Positions 55,348-63,895 of a DNA stretch of 64,000 bases are shown piece after piece. The notes below the pieces were generated by a model. That model was not told the origin of the DNA. It searched no databases and saw only the letters and a list, made by a program, of their open reading frames with translations. Where the stretch lies: contig NZ_MZGS01000014.1 in the NCBI RefSeq assembly GCF_003111625.1, positions 115,277 through 179,276 of the forward strand, given 5' to 3'. Each line of letters opens with the position of its first letter. The first letter of the stretch is position 1. This stretch comes from Methanobrevibacter thaueri. GTDB taxonomy: Archaea > Methanobacteriota > Methanobacteria > Methanobacteriales > Methanobacteriaceae. A program made the translations under genes and the position numbers.

Positions 55348-57195
55348 ATGGCTAAAAAAATATTTGGAGAAATCATGTCAAGTATGAGCAGTGTTGCGGG
55401 GTTGTCAAAATACATCAAAACCCTGCCAGAAACTAGATTTACAATAATAGGAATATTAATATTGAGTTTTATAATTGGAAGCGTTTTTTACTTAATAGAT
55501 TTAGTGCCGAACCAAGGAATACTCATTGATTTAATATTGGGAGGATTATTCGGAGTTGTGGTTTTGGGAGTTTCATCAATTATGAGCGGTGCCCTGAATC
55601 AGCAGGTGATAGCGGCACTTCATGGAATCAACTTAAAAATCAAACATTCCATGTTTCTATCAGGACTTTCAATGTTTTTCCTGGGAATCTTCATCATTGG
55701 AGGATGCATCGTATCCAGGGTTTTAAACATCGATGTCACAGTCAATTCAGCGCTGTTCGGATTGGTAATCATCTATGGATTCAACACACTGGTTTTCTGG
55801 GCCACATCAAAAGTAAGGTTTGCAATAGCTGCAGTCACCGGTTCTATTCAGCCTCTGCTCATTCTAACAATGTACGTATTAATAGCTTTCCTGTTCATTG
55901 ACACCAGTTTCTTGGGACCGGTTATCATTCAGGTCCTATTGAAAACATTGGTTGCTTCAATAATATTCGTTTTAGCGATTTATGCATTCGTTACCGTTAT
56001 CGCTTCCCCATTCAAGAAAAATCTGGGAATAGGAGTGTTGGATTTATTAAGTTTGTTCATTGCTCATATGAATGAGGGATCAAATTCCCTTGAGGGATTG
56101 TTTGAGAACATGAGTGAGGCAATCGACACTCTTGTTACATTCGTTAGTTTCAAAACAGAAAATGGAATAAAAGCATTGTTCATCTCTCCTTCCGTGCATC
56201 CCGGTCCTTTAGGAGATCTTGGAGGATCAAACATGCCGACTATCCTTGCAAACAAGTTCGACCATTTCACAATGGTTGCGCATGGTCCTTCCACACATGA
56301 CTTCAACCCGATTGCAGTGGCTGAAATCGATAAGATTGAGGATGCCGTCAGAAATGGATTAAACCATGTTGAATATTCTCCAAACGCCAGTAAATTCCTC
56401 AGATACAATGCCAAAAAGGCAAATATTGGAGTTCAGTTTTTCAATGATGGTATGGTAATCCTATCAACATTCGCACCTGAAGCCGTTGACGATATCGAGT
56501 TCGGTGTGGGATTGACAATGATGACCCAAAGCAGAAGCAAATGCAACGTCAAGGATTCCGTCATCGTTGACTGTCACAACTCATTCACCGCCGAAAGTGG
56601 AGAGGTTCTTCCTGGAAATGCTGAAGTGTTCCATCTGATTGACGTTATCGACAAGATAGATCCTAATCAGGAAAAATATGATATCAAAGTGGGTTGCTAT
56701 GAGGACACCATGGGTGACCTCGACAAGCATGAGGGAATCGGTGAAAGTGGAATAAAGACAATGGTCGTTGAAGTTGCAGACCAAAGAACCGCATACGTCC
56801 TGTTTGATTCAAATAATATGGAAATAGGATTCAGGCAAGAGATAATGGATGCGGTAAGCGATTTGGAGATAGATGAAATCGAAGTAATGACCACTGACAC
56901 CCACACAGTCAACACACTTTCAAGAGGTTATAATCCAATTGGAATAGCAAAAAGACCTGAAATCATTGAATATGTAAGGTTAAGTATAAAAGAAGCGATA
57001 AAAGATTTAGAAAAAGTAGAAGTTGGAACTGGAACTAAAAAAATTAAGAATCTTAACACATTCGGACCAAACAATTCAACAGAATTGATTTCAACAATCA
57101 GTTCAGTTGTGGCTGTCAGTAAGATTATAGCTCCAGTCTTGCTTATTACAGCATTATTAATCGTATTTATATGGATTTTCTTTGGGGGATTATAG
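55348..57195 (+). CDS. DUF2070 family membrane protein
   Basis: 615 residues. About six or seven membrane helices in the first 220, a soluble domain of about 330 residues with conserved HPGPLGDLGGSN, HGPSTHDFNP, VDCHNSFTAESGE and TTDTHTVNT, and a final membrane helix (590-612). The His/Asp/Cys-rich motifs look like a metal site. Archaea-specific and uncharacterised; the DHCHNSF-like motifs suggest a hydrolase facing the cytoplasm. Overlaps the convergent small membrane gene by six bases. Confidence 0.9.
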   Translation: MAKKIFGEIMSSMSSVAGLSKYIKTLPETRFTIIGILILSFIIGSVFYLIDLVPNQGILIDLILGGLFGVVVLGVSSIMSGALNQQVIAALHGINLKIKHSMFLSGLSMFFLGIFIIGGCIVSRVLNIDVTVNSALFGLVIIYGFNTLVFWATSKVRFAIAAVTGSIQPLLILTMYVLIAFLFIDTSFLGPVIIQVLLKTLVASIIFVLAIYAFVTVIASPFKKNLGIGVLDLLSLFIAHMNEGSNSLEGLFENMSEAIDTLVTFVSFKTENGIKALFISPSVHPGPLGDLGGSNMPTILANKFDHFTMVAHGPSTHDFNPIAVAEIDKIEDAVRNGLNHVEYSPNASKFLRYNAKKANIGVQFFNDGMVILSTFAPEAVDDIEFGVGLTMMTQSRSKCNVKDSVIVDCHNSFTAESGEVLPGNAEVFHLIDVIDKIDPNQEKYDIKVGCYEDTMGDLDKHEGIGESGIKTMVVEVADQRTAYVLFDSNNMEIGFRQEIMDAVSDLEIDEIEVMTTDTHTVNTLSRGYNPIGIAKRPEIIEYVRLSIKEAIKDLEKVEVGTGTKKIKNLNTFGPNNSTELISTISSVVAVSKIIAPVLLITALLIVFIWIFFGGL

Positions 57196-57462
57196 GTACA
57201 TTACAAATAATGTGTATGCTATAACCCAAGTGAAGTAAAACGGTGCAATTCCGTCCCATAACCATTGGGAAAATCCTGATATTTCTTCTCCTGCAATTTT
57301 TTGACAAAATTGGCCTACGAAATATAAGATAATTACTGCAACAAAGAATGCAAATATATCATTTTTAAATCCGAGCCAGCCTAAGGTTAAGGCAGCTGAA
57401 ATTAAAGCAGCAATAAGCGCGAAAATAACGTGAATAGTTGTAACTTTTATTGTTGTGTCCAT
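57190..57462 (-). CDS. Small membrane protein (DUF5379-like)
   Basis: 90 residues with three predicted membrane helices (about 8-28, 32-53, 72-90). HVIFALIAALISAALTLGWL at the start and GFSQWLWDGIAPFYFTWV near the end. Probably the Methanobacteriales family DUF5379, function unknown. Its end overlaps the DUF2070 stop region on the other strand. Confidence 0.75.
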   Translation of the reverse strand: MDTTIKVTTIHVIFALIAALISAALTLGWLGFKNDIFAFFVAVIILYFVGQFCQKIAGEEISGFSQWLWDGIAPFYFTWVIAYTLFVMYL

Positions 57463-57548
57463 TCATATCCTCCATAAATTAAATAGATTAATATAATTTT
57501 AGTTATTATAATATATTAAGGTATTGATTAAATTAAAGGTGTTAAACT

Positions 57549-59555
57549 ATGAAATCCATGTCTAATGTAGACATTTATACTGTAAGTAATGAATTGAATA
57601 ATTTATTAAGTGGTGCTAGAGTTGACAAATCATTCCAACCAACCAAAGACATTGTTGTAATGAGATTCCATGTGCCTGGAACCGGCAGAATTGATTTGGT
57701 AATGCAATGCGGTTCTAGAATTCACACTAGCCAATACCCATTGGAGAATCCGACCACACCACCAACATTCCCAATGCTTTTGAGAAAAAGGATCAAGGGA
57801 GCCCATGTTGAAAGCATCAGGCAGCACAACTTTGACCGTGTAGTTGAGATAAGGGTTAAAAAAGACAAATACTACACAATCATTGTGGAATTATTTGACA
57901 AGGGAAACATCATTCTTTTGGATGATGAGAACAACATCATATTGCCTCTTAAAAGGAAACAATGGAGTACAAGAGACATAAGCTCCAAAAAGGAATATCT
58001 CTTCCCGGAAGAGCGTGGAATAAACCCATTGACTGTTAATGAAGAGGAATTTAAGGGATTGTTTGATGATGAAGAAAGTGATGCAGTAAGGACACTTGCA
58101 AAAAACGGACTCGGAAGCTTATATGCTGAAGAAATCATCAAAAGGGCAAATGAAAACATTGATGTGGATAAGAACACTCCGAATAGCGAAATAACCGAAG
58201 AGCAAATAATGGGAATATTCAATGCATTTAAGGAGCTATTTGACAGTTTAACACAGGAATCAATCAAACCGCAAATTGTTAAAAAGGACAACAAGGAGGA
58301 TGTTGTTGCCCTTGACTTGAAGAAATATGATGAGTTTGAAAAGACTTACTATGAAACATTCAATGAGGCATGCGATGAGTTCTACTCCAAGAAGGTCAAT
58401 ACCGACATAAAAAACATCAAGGAATCCGCATGGAACAAGAAAGTAAACAAGTTTGAAAAAAGATTACATTTACAAGAAGAAACACTTGATAATTTTTACA
58501 AGACAATCGAAGAAAGCCAACATAAAGGAGAGGTTATTTATTCTAATTATCCGACCATTGAAAACATAATTAATGTTGTCAATCAGGCAAGGAGTAATGA
58601 CTACTCTTTTAAAGAAATTGGCAAAACATTGAAAAAGGCCAAAAAGGACGGAATGCCTGAAGCCCAAATCTACGAGGGCATTGATCCAATGGGCGTTCTA
58701 ACCCTAAACATAGACGACACCACACTAATCATTGATCCGAAATTGACAATAGCTGAAAATGCTGAAAACTATTATGAAAAGGGCAAAAAAGCTAAAAGAA
58801 AAACAAAAGGTGCATTGATAGCTATTGAAAACACCAAAAAACAACTCGAGGACATAAAGGCCAAAAAGGACATTGCAATGGAAAACATCGCAGTGCCTAA
58901 AAAGAGAGTCAAAAAGAATCTGAAATGGTATGAAAAGTTAAGATGGTTCCTCAGTTCGGACAATGTCCTGGTTATTGGAGGGCGTGACGCCAACAGTAAC
59001 GAAAGCATTGTCAAAAAGTATCTGGAGCCAAATGACATTTACCTGCATGCTGACATCCACGGCGCATCATCAACAGCAATCAAACTGAACGGCGCCAAAT
59101 TAAATGACACGCTCCTCAAGGAATCCGGAGAGTTTGCCGCATCATTCTCATCTGCCTGGTCACTTGGATTTTCAACCCAGGATGTGTATTGGGTGCATCC
59201 GGACCAGGTGTCAAAAACACCGGAATCCGGTGAATTCCTTGCCAAAGGATCCTTTGTGATAAGGGGCCACAGGAACTACATAAGGGGCGCAAGAGTGAAA
59301 CTGGCCATTGGAATCGTTGATTATGAAGGAAAAAGAATAATGGCCGGACCGATAGAGGCGGTTGAAGCCCATTGTGAAAATTACGTAGTGTTAAAACCTG
59401 GTTTTACCAAAAAAGAAGCAATAGCTAAAAAAATCATTGGAAAAATAAATGAAGATGATTTGTTGACCTTAGATGACATAATAAGGGTTCTACCATCCGG
59501 AAAATGCGATATCGATGAAGAATATCATCAAAGAAAAAAATATGAAAGGAATTAA
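57549..59555 (+). CDS. rqcH: NFACT family ribosome quality-control factor (Rqc2/RqcH homologue)
   Basis: 668 residues. NFACT-N domain (MKSMSNVDIYTVSNELNNLL) with the DR pair in NFDRVVEIRV, helix-hairpin-helix and a long coiled coil (about 280-470), then NFACT-R (KNLKWYEKLRWFLSSDNVLV) with GGRDANSNESIVKKYL and YLHADIHGASSTAIKL. The family binds split 50S carrying stalled peptidyl-tRNA and, in bacteria, adds alanine tails. AAGGTG ribosome site. Monocistronic. Confidence 0.92.
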   Translation: MKSMSNVDIYTVSNELNNLLSGARVDKSFQPTKDIVVMRFHVPGTGRIDLVMQCGSRIHTSQYPLENPTTPPTFPMLLRKRIKGAHVESIRQHNFDRVVEIRVKKDKYYTIIVELFDKGNIILLDDENNIILPLKRKQWSTRDISSKKEYLFPEERGINPLTVNEEEFKGLFDDEESDAVRTLAKNGLGSLYAEEIIKRANENIDVDKNTPNSEITEEQIMGIFNAFKELFDSLTQESIKPQIVKKDNKEDVVALDLKKYDEFEKTYYETFNEACDEFYSKKVNTDIKNIKESAWNKKVNKFEKRLHLQEETLDNFYKTIEESQHKGEVIYSNYPTIENIINVVNQARSNDYSFKEIGKTLKKAKKDGMPEAQIYEGIDPMGVLTLNIDDTTLIIDPKLTIAENAENYYEKGKKAKRKTKGALIAIENTKKQLEDIKAKKDIAMENIAVPKKRVKKNLKWYEKLRWFLSSDNVLVIGGRDANSNESIVKKYLEPNDIYLHADIHGASSTAIKLNGAKLNDTLLKESGEFAASFSSAWSLGFSTQDVYWVHPDQVSKTPESGEFLAKGSFVIRGHRNYIRGARVKLAIGIVDYEGKRIMAGPIEAVEAHCENYVVLKPGFTKKEAIAKKIIGKINEDDLLTLDDIIRVLPSGKCDIDEEYHQRKKYERN

Positions 59556-60271
59556 TCCTGGTAATCCTCAGGATTAAATTCATAATATTCATTAGGATTC
59601 ATAACCACAACATCAATGTTAGGGTTGAATTGGCTAACGAAATTAGCGAAAATCGCTGGATCTTGTTCTATTGGTGGAAATGTGTTGTAATGCATTGGAA
59701 TGACCACTTTAGGGTTCATCCACATGGTACCAAGAGCCGCTTCAAAAGGACCCATTGTAAACTTGTCACCAATAGGAACCATCACGACATCAGGCTTATA
59801 AATTGCACCGATAATGTCTTTCATATCACCAAACAATCCAGTGTCTCCACAGTGATAAATCTTGGTTCCATCCTCAAAAGTAATCAGGAAGCTTGCAGCA
59901 GTACCTCCAGGCACCATCTCCTCAACGACATCAATGTCGGAGGAATGCTTAGCCTCAAGCATTGTGAACTTGATGTTTCTGAAAATAAATGAACCGCCAA
60001 TATTTACACTTATGTTTCTTATTCCCTGTTTAGCTAAAAAGAGTGAAATCTCATGGATACATGCAATTGGAGCATTAGTGTTATTTGAAATTTCCAATGC
60101 ATCGCCAAAATGGTCTGAATGTCCATGAGTAAGTAAAATAATATCCGGATTTAAATCCTCAACCGGAACATCACAAGTAGGGTTATTGCTGATAAACGGA
60201 TCAATTAGTATCCTTACATCATCATCAGTTATTACCTCAAATGCAGAATGACCTAACCATCTAATTTCCAT
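59552..60271 (-). CDS. UPF0173 metal-dependent hydrolase
   Basis: 239-residue metallo-beta-lactamase fold. RWLGHSAFEVITDDDVRILI, zinc motif LTHGHSDHFGDALEI, HCGDTGLFGDMKDI and IPMHYNTFPPIEQD provide a dinuclear metal site. UlaG-like, substrate unknown. Start overlaps the stop of the membrane gene by one base (TAATG); end overlaps the convergent NFACT stop. Confidence 0.93.
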   Translation of the reverse strand: MEIRWLGHSAFEVITDDDVRILIDPFISNNPTCDVPVEDLNPDIILLTHGHSDHFGDALEISNNTNAPIACIHEISLFLAKQGIRNISVNIGGSFIFRNIKFTMLEAKHSSDIDVVEEMVPGGTAASFLITFEDGTKIYHCGDTGLFGDMKDIIGAIYKPDVVMVPIGDKFTMGPFEAALGTMWMNPKVVIPMHYNTFPPIEQDPAIFANFVSQFNPNIDVVVMNPNEYYEFNPEDYQD

Positions 60272-61437
60272 TATGCTACCCCACCAGCATTAGCCATGAG
60301 AACGCTATCATCAAGATTGGAAGCTATATTCCAAGTTTTCTCGAAATCCGCTCTGATACTGGAAATGGAATTTCTGTCATTGTAAATAGCGCCGTATTCC
60401 ATTTTGTTATTGCCTTCTGAAATAATCATTGCATAGGAATCGTCAGTGATTAAGTTAATGGCGTGCACTTTAGGAACTGTCTTGATATGAACCCCTTGTT
60501 CTAAAAGGGAGGATATCAGGAACATGTATGACATGTCTGAAACGTCAAATTCATTAATGATCACTCTGGAATAGATTGTTGGCACATGAGATAGGAATCT
60601 GTCAGACAAATCCTTCAATGATGGGATTTCAAGCATGATTTCCTTATTAACATTAATCGCCAAGTTTTCAAATGCTTCCTGTGAAGTCAATACTCCATCA
60701 TCAGAAAGTACGTAACTGTTGAGGGATTTTGGAATAGGTAAACTTTCCGGATTGTTAACGTCAATCTTAATATCCCTTGCAGGCACTTCCGGAGTGATTT
60801 TGGTTGGAGCCTCAAGAACAGGTTCCAGACCAGGTTTCTCTTCAGTTAAAGCACGCTGAATTTCCTCATTGTGATTGACTGGCTCAACGACAAATTCCGG
60901 AACTTCTTCCGGAACATACTCATCACTACGTTTTTTAGGAGCCCTTGTTACTTTTAAAGGCTTGCCATAATTAGGAGTGAACTCAAGCTGCTTGTCAAAA
61001 TCAACTTCACTTTCCTTTTGAGGAACAACATTCAAAACAGCCTTTGGATTGTCCTTTACAGATGAGCCGAAAAATTCGAGGGTAGATGAATCTTTGTAGT
61101 CATCAACCACAATATCATCGTAACTTATTTCATCAAAATCATCATAATCTCTACGAACTCTTAAAGGCCCTTCATTTTCATTTGATTTCCTATCCAATCC
61201 TCTGAATGAAGAAGAATTGCCTTCTCGAGATTCCATAAATTCTTTAATCATGTCAGTGGTTCTAGTAGCATTTGATTCCACAAAATAGCTAACCATCACT
61301 ATCACTCCAACAATAGCAATGATTATACCTACTATTAAGAGAATGTCTATCAAGTTATAGACACTAGTTTCATATGCCAGGAGAACACCGATTACAAATA
61401 AAATAAAACCTGAAACTAATTTTATTGTATTTCCCAC
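60271..61437 (-). CDS. Membrane protein with acidic linker, unknown
   Basis: 388 residues from the GTG at 61437, which has GGGTGA just upstream; a GTG at 61464 is further from any site. Two membrane helices (about 6-25 and 30-52), a charged and Pro-rich linker (about 70-255) and a folded C-terminal domain (about 255-388, IPSLKDLSDRFLSHVPTIY, then VSDMSYMFLISSLLEQGVHI). No family recognised. Coupled to the UPF0173 hydrolase and divergent from two pilin-like genes. Confidence 0.75.
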   Translation of the reverse strand: MGNTIKLVSGFILFVIGVLLAYETSVYNLIDILLIVGIIIAIVGVIVMVSYFVESNATRTTDMIKEFMESREGNSSSFRGLDRKSNENEGPLRVRRDYDDFDEISYDDIVVDDYKDSSTLEFFGSSVKDNPKAVLNVVPQKESEVDFDKQLEFTPNYGKPLKVTRAPKKRSDEYVPEEVPEFVVEPVNHNEEIQRALTEEKPGLEPVLEAPTKITPEVPARDIKIDVNNPESLPIPKSLNSYVLSDDGVLTSQEAFENLAINVNKEIMLEIPSLKDLSDRFLSHVPTIYSRVIINEFDVSDMSYMFLISSLLEQGVHIKTVPKVHAINLITDDSYAMIISEGNNKMEYGAIYNDRNSISSIRADFEKTWNIASNLDDSVLMANAGGVA

Positions 61438-61496
61438 GTTTTCACCCTTATCAATTATTATCACTCTATTATTTAACTACTAATTATTATATTTAA

Positions 61497-61519
61497 CACC
61501 ATTTATAAAGTTAATGGTG
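61497..61519. repeat. Inverted repeat bracketing a TATA box
   Basis: CACCATT (61497-61503) and AATGGTG (61513-61519) are perfect reverse complements separated by nine bases. The minus-strand TTTATAAA at 61502-61509, the likely TATA of the gene starting at 61437, lies in and next to the loop. A protein bound to both arms would block TBP. Confidence 0.5.
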
Positions 61520-61562
61520 AAAAACACAAATTTTAGTGGAAAAAAAGGATTTTGTAATACTT

Positions 61563-61570
61563 TTTATAAA
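61563..61570 (+). promoter_or_regulatory. TATA box of the pilin-like genes
   Basis: TTTATAAA 50 bases before the ATG at 61620. The predicted transcript start near 61594 leaves a short leader with ribosome site GGTGGT at 61611-61616. Confidence 0.5.
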
Positions 61571-61619
61571 GATAGTAATATTAATATAGTATAAAATCCA
61601 ATATGAAATTGGTGGTAAT

Positions 61620-61826
61620 ATGAAGAAAATGAAAAAATTCATGAATGAAAACTCGGGTCAGGGCGCCGCAGAATACATTCTCCTTTTTGGAGGAGTTATT
61701 GTTATTGCACTGCTTGCACTGACAATATACAGATCTTATATGAACACCAGCGATGTCAGCCTGAAGGCAAAAGATGACATCATTGATGTGAGAAACACCA
61801 TACTTGACAACCGGACCCATGTTTAG
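61620..61826 (+). CDS. Class III signal peptide protein (pilin-like), first of two
   Basis: 68 residues. Basic leader [13 protein letters not shown], then [12 protein letters not shown], the QxxxEY class III signal recognised by the EppA-type prepilin peptidase, with cleavage before Q14, and one hydrophobic helix. The mature part is about 55 residues with a short polar tail. Such small proteins can build type IV-like surface pili in methanogens. Its stop overlaps the next gene by 8 bases. Confidence 0.88.
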   Translation: MKKMKKFMNENSGQGAAEYILLFGGVIVIALLALTIYRSYMNTSDVSLKAKDDIIDVRNTILDNRTHV

Positions 61827-61998
61827 AAAACTAGATGATACAGGTCAGGGAAGCGCCGAACTGATCCTTATTTTGGGAGGGTTGATAATAATCGTGCTTC
61901 TGGTCGGAAGTTATATGTCAAATATAGCAAACACGACACAAGACACCATTCAAAACTTGTTAAAAACAGAAAAAGACTTTTTAATTAATAAAATATGA
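61819..61998 (+). CDS. Class III signal peptide protein (pilin-like), second of two
   Basis: 59 residues from the ATG at 61819; a TTG 15 bases earlier is possible but has no clear site. [20 protein letters not shown] carries the class III motif with cleavage before Q10, followed by [11 protein letters not shown] and a tail of about 27 residues. Translationally coupled to its partner and clearly a diverged paralogue of it. No peptidase or assembly ATPase lies in the window. Confidence 0.85.
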   Translation: MFRKLDDTGQGSAELILILGGLIIIVLLVGSYMSNIANTTQDTIQNLLKTEKDFLINKI

Positions 61999-62003
61999 AA
62001 AAA

Positions 62004-62020
62004 AGAGAGTATCACTCTCT
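62004..62020 (-). terminator. Intrinsic-type terminator of the ferredoxin operon
   Basis: AGAGAGT (62004-62010), loop ATC, ACTCTCT (62014-62020): a perfect 7-bp stem that overlaps the fwdF-like stop codon. On the minus strand it runs straight into seven T, the arrangement of a bacterial intrinsic terminator. In the plus direction ATTTT follows, so it may also end the pilin transcript. Confidence 0.6.
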
Positions 62021-63029
62021 ATTTTCCAACCAATAAAGTATTTAAGATTTCATTCCATGATTCGGAATTAATATTTTCCAGTTTCATTGCTGTTCTGGAA
62101 ACGACTCTAATATCCTGTGGACATGCGGTTACGCAAGCGCCGCACAAGTTACAGAAGTCCAAATTAGTTACTGATTTTCCATCAACAATTTCCACTGCAT
62201 TACATGGACATACATCAAGACATGCATGACATGAGTCACCTTTACAAACCTTTTCATCACTTTCAACCAGTTCCAAAGTACCTTCGAACGGTTTGGTGAT
62301 TGTGATTGCATCAACCGGACAGATTTCAGAACACCATGAACAGTTTACACAGGATTCCTCTGAAATGAAAGTTTCACCGGTGATTTCAGGTTTAGGTATT
62401 TCATCACTTACCATACAAGTGGAACAGATTTGTTTAATTGCATTTTCAGGACATACTCTCTTACATATTCCACAGAAAATACATTTGGACAAGTCCACTT
62501 CAATGGAGTTGTTTACCACGTCACTGCTTGAAGCCGGAACATTCTTGATGTTAATAGCTCCGGCAGGACACATGTCCGCACAGAAGGAGCAATAAATACA
62601 ATCATCAGCATTTATCTCAATTTCTCCCCTAACCAGGTCTACTGGATTAGGAAGGTTCCTTTCAAATAGTATGGAGTCGCTTGGACATACGGAATAACAT
62701 CTGCCACAGTACATGCACTCTTCATCATCAACTGTAGATTCAACATTCCAGTTAGGATACTCGCCCATTTCCTTAATGGCCACACCATCAATTGTTAATG
62801 ATAATGCATCAAACGGACAAGCGGTTGAACATAATCCACAAAGTACACAAGAATCTGAGCTGCAAGAAACCAAATCCATTTCTATCAATCCACGTGCAAT
62901 TGGCACGATTGGACCTAACTTCAATGAATCGGTCGGACAAACGTTTACACAGATTCCACAGCCGACACAATTTTTATCCTTGTAGGACAAAATACGGCGT
63001 TCTACACCCTCTCTCTCAATATTAAACAT
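62019..63029 (-). CDS. fwdF: FwdF-like polyferredoxin with eight 4Fe-4S motifs
   Basis: 336 residues from the ATG at 63029, which has AGGGAT upstream; an ATG at 63041 overlaps the preceding stop and is an alternative. Eight cluster motifs in a row, from CVGCGICVNVCP to CNLCGACVTACP; the seventh is irregular (CKGDSCHACLDVCP). NIEREGVERR and LGPIVPIARGLIEMDLVS resemble FwdF of tungsten formylmethanofuran dehydrogenase, which feeds electrons for CO2 reduction. The catalytic Fwd subunits are not in this window. Confidence 0.8.
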   Translation of the reverse strand: MFNIEREGVERRILSYKDKNCVGCGICVNVCPTDSLKLGPIVPIARGLIEMDLVSCSSDSCVLCGLCSTACPFDALSLTIDGVAIKEMGEYPNWNVESTVDDEECMYCGRCYSVCPSDSILFERNLPNPVDLVRGEIEINADDCIYCSFCADMCPAGAINIKNVPASSSDVVNNSIEVDLSKCIFCGICKRVCPENAIKQICSTCMVSDEIPKPEITGETFISEESCVNCSWCSEICPVDAITITKPFEGTLELVESDEKVCKGDSCHACLDVCPCNAVEIVDGKSVTNLDFCNLCGACVTACPQDIRVVSRTAMKLENINSESWNEILNTLLVGK

Positions 63030-63037
63030 ATTATCCC

Positions 63038-63229
63038 TCATGCTTTAGATATGGCTTGATTTGGACAATTTTGTATACAAAGATCGCAATCATCACAGTT
63101 TTCAGGGACTATTTTTACGTCTCCGTCTTCCTCTATGATTGCCCCTTGCTCACAAAGTTTAATACATAATCCTTGAACCGGACAGTCTTGTATATGTCCG
63201 CAAGCATCAGGATCAATTTTTACTGCCAT
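63038..63229 (-). CDS. fwdG: FwdG-like small ferredoxin
   Basis: 63 residues. First cluster motif is modified (CGHIQDCPVQGLCIKLC), the second is regular (CDDCDLCIQNCP). Resembles FwdG, the small ferredoxin of the tungsten formylmethanofuran dehydrogenase operon. GAGGTGG ribosome site. Overlaps the FwdF-like gene (ATGA), so they are made together. Order G then F differs from the HFGDACB order I recall for M. thermautotrophicus. Confidence 0.75.
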   Translation of the reverse strand: MAVKIDPDACGHIQDCPVQGLCIKLCEQGAIIEEDGDVKIVPENCDDCDLCIQNCPNQAISKA

Positions 63230-63246
63230 ATAACCACCTCAATTTT

Positions 63247-63309
63247 ACATGAAAAAAATATTTTTTCCATGTCAATTATATGTTTATCGAAATGAACATA
63301 TAAACATAT
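63247..63309 (-). promoter_or_regulatory. fwdGF promoter with two palindromes
   Basis: A 26-base palindrome with one mismatched pair spans 63247-63272 (outer arms ACATG/CATGT). A second repeat has perfect 10-base arms ATATGTTTAT (63278-63287) and ATAAACATAT (63300-63309). The minus-strand TATA candidate TTTATATG is at 63297-63304, inside the second repeat, and predicts a start near 63272, at the edge of the first. Both repeats are therefore placed to act as operators or as a leader hairpin. Confidence 0.5.
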
Positions 63310-63323
63310 CGATTATTTTCCGA

Positions 63324-63782
63324 TTATCTGATGAAATTCCCATTTTTACTAATTTCGCCACGCCTAATTCGTGTTGAAGAGATAGGATTTCCATCATAAG
63401 CTAACACAAAACTAACAACAACAATATCAAGAGGTTTCATACCTTTAGAAATTCTAATCTCGTTTATTTCAACTGCAGTCGGTTCAGTCTCCTCACTTAC
63501 GACAATAGCGTCAAAATCCGCATCATATATTGTAGTTCCATAAGGATCTTCCAAAGGAATGACTATGAAATTAGATTTATCTCCAAAAAAGGATTTAAGA
63601 TTGCTCATTCTCTCTTTACAGGAATCTATATCTCCTTTTAAACCTCCAAATGCATCGGAAGTCACACCAATCTCAATTTCATTACCAATTTCAAAAGCAG
63701 TTGATAACAACTTCTTATGACCATCATGAAACTTATCAAAAGTTCCTCCAACGGCCACTTTACGATATTTTTTAGAATTCAT
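63324..63782 (-). CDS. coaD: Phosphopantetheine adenylyltransferase, archaeal type
   Basis: 152-residue nucleotidyltransferase of the eukaryote-like COG1019 family, making dephospho-CoA from phosphopantetheine and ATP. VAVGGTFDKFHDGHKKLL carries the HxGH motif as HDGH, and SSTRIRRGEI is the second ATP motif. Unrelated in detail to bacterial CoaD. Upstream of the fwdG promoter; about 95 bases separate them. Confidence 0.94.
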   Translation of the reverse strand: MNSKKYRKVAVGGTFDKFHDGHKKLLSTAFEIGNEIEIGVTSDAFGGLKGDIDSCKERMSNLKSFFGDKSNFIVIPLEDPYGTTIYDADFDAIVVSEETEPTAVEINEIRISKGMKPLDIVVVSFVLAYDGNPISSTRIRRGEISKNGNFIR

Positions 63783-63895
63783 AATATTGTCCTAATATTA
63801 GCTTGGTAATTAAATGTATATTAGAACTATTTTATAAAATTAGCTATAAAAAAAGAAAATTTTTAAAAAAAAAGAGTCTGTAAAATTTTATAGGC
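63783..63895 (-). terminator. T-rich terminator after the right-edge gene
   Basis: On the minus strand the stop at 63896 is followed by CTTTTTTTTTAAAAATTTTC and then TTTTTTTATAGC, strong oligo-T signals. The remaining part before coaD is AT-rich promoter sequence. Confidence 0.45.
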
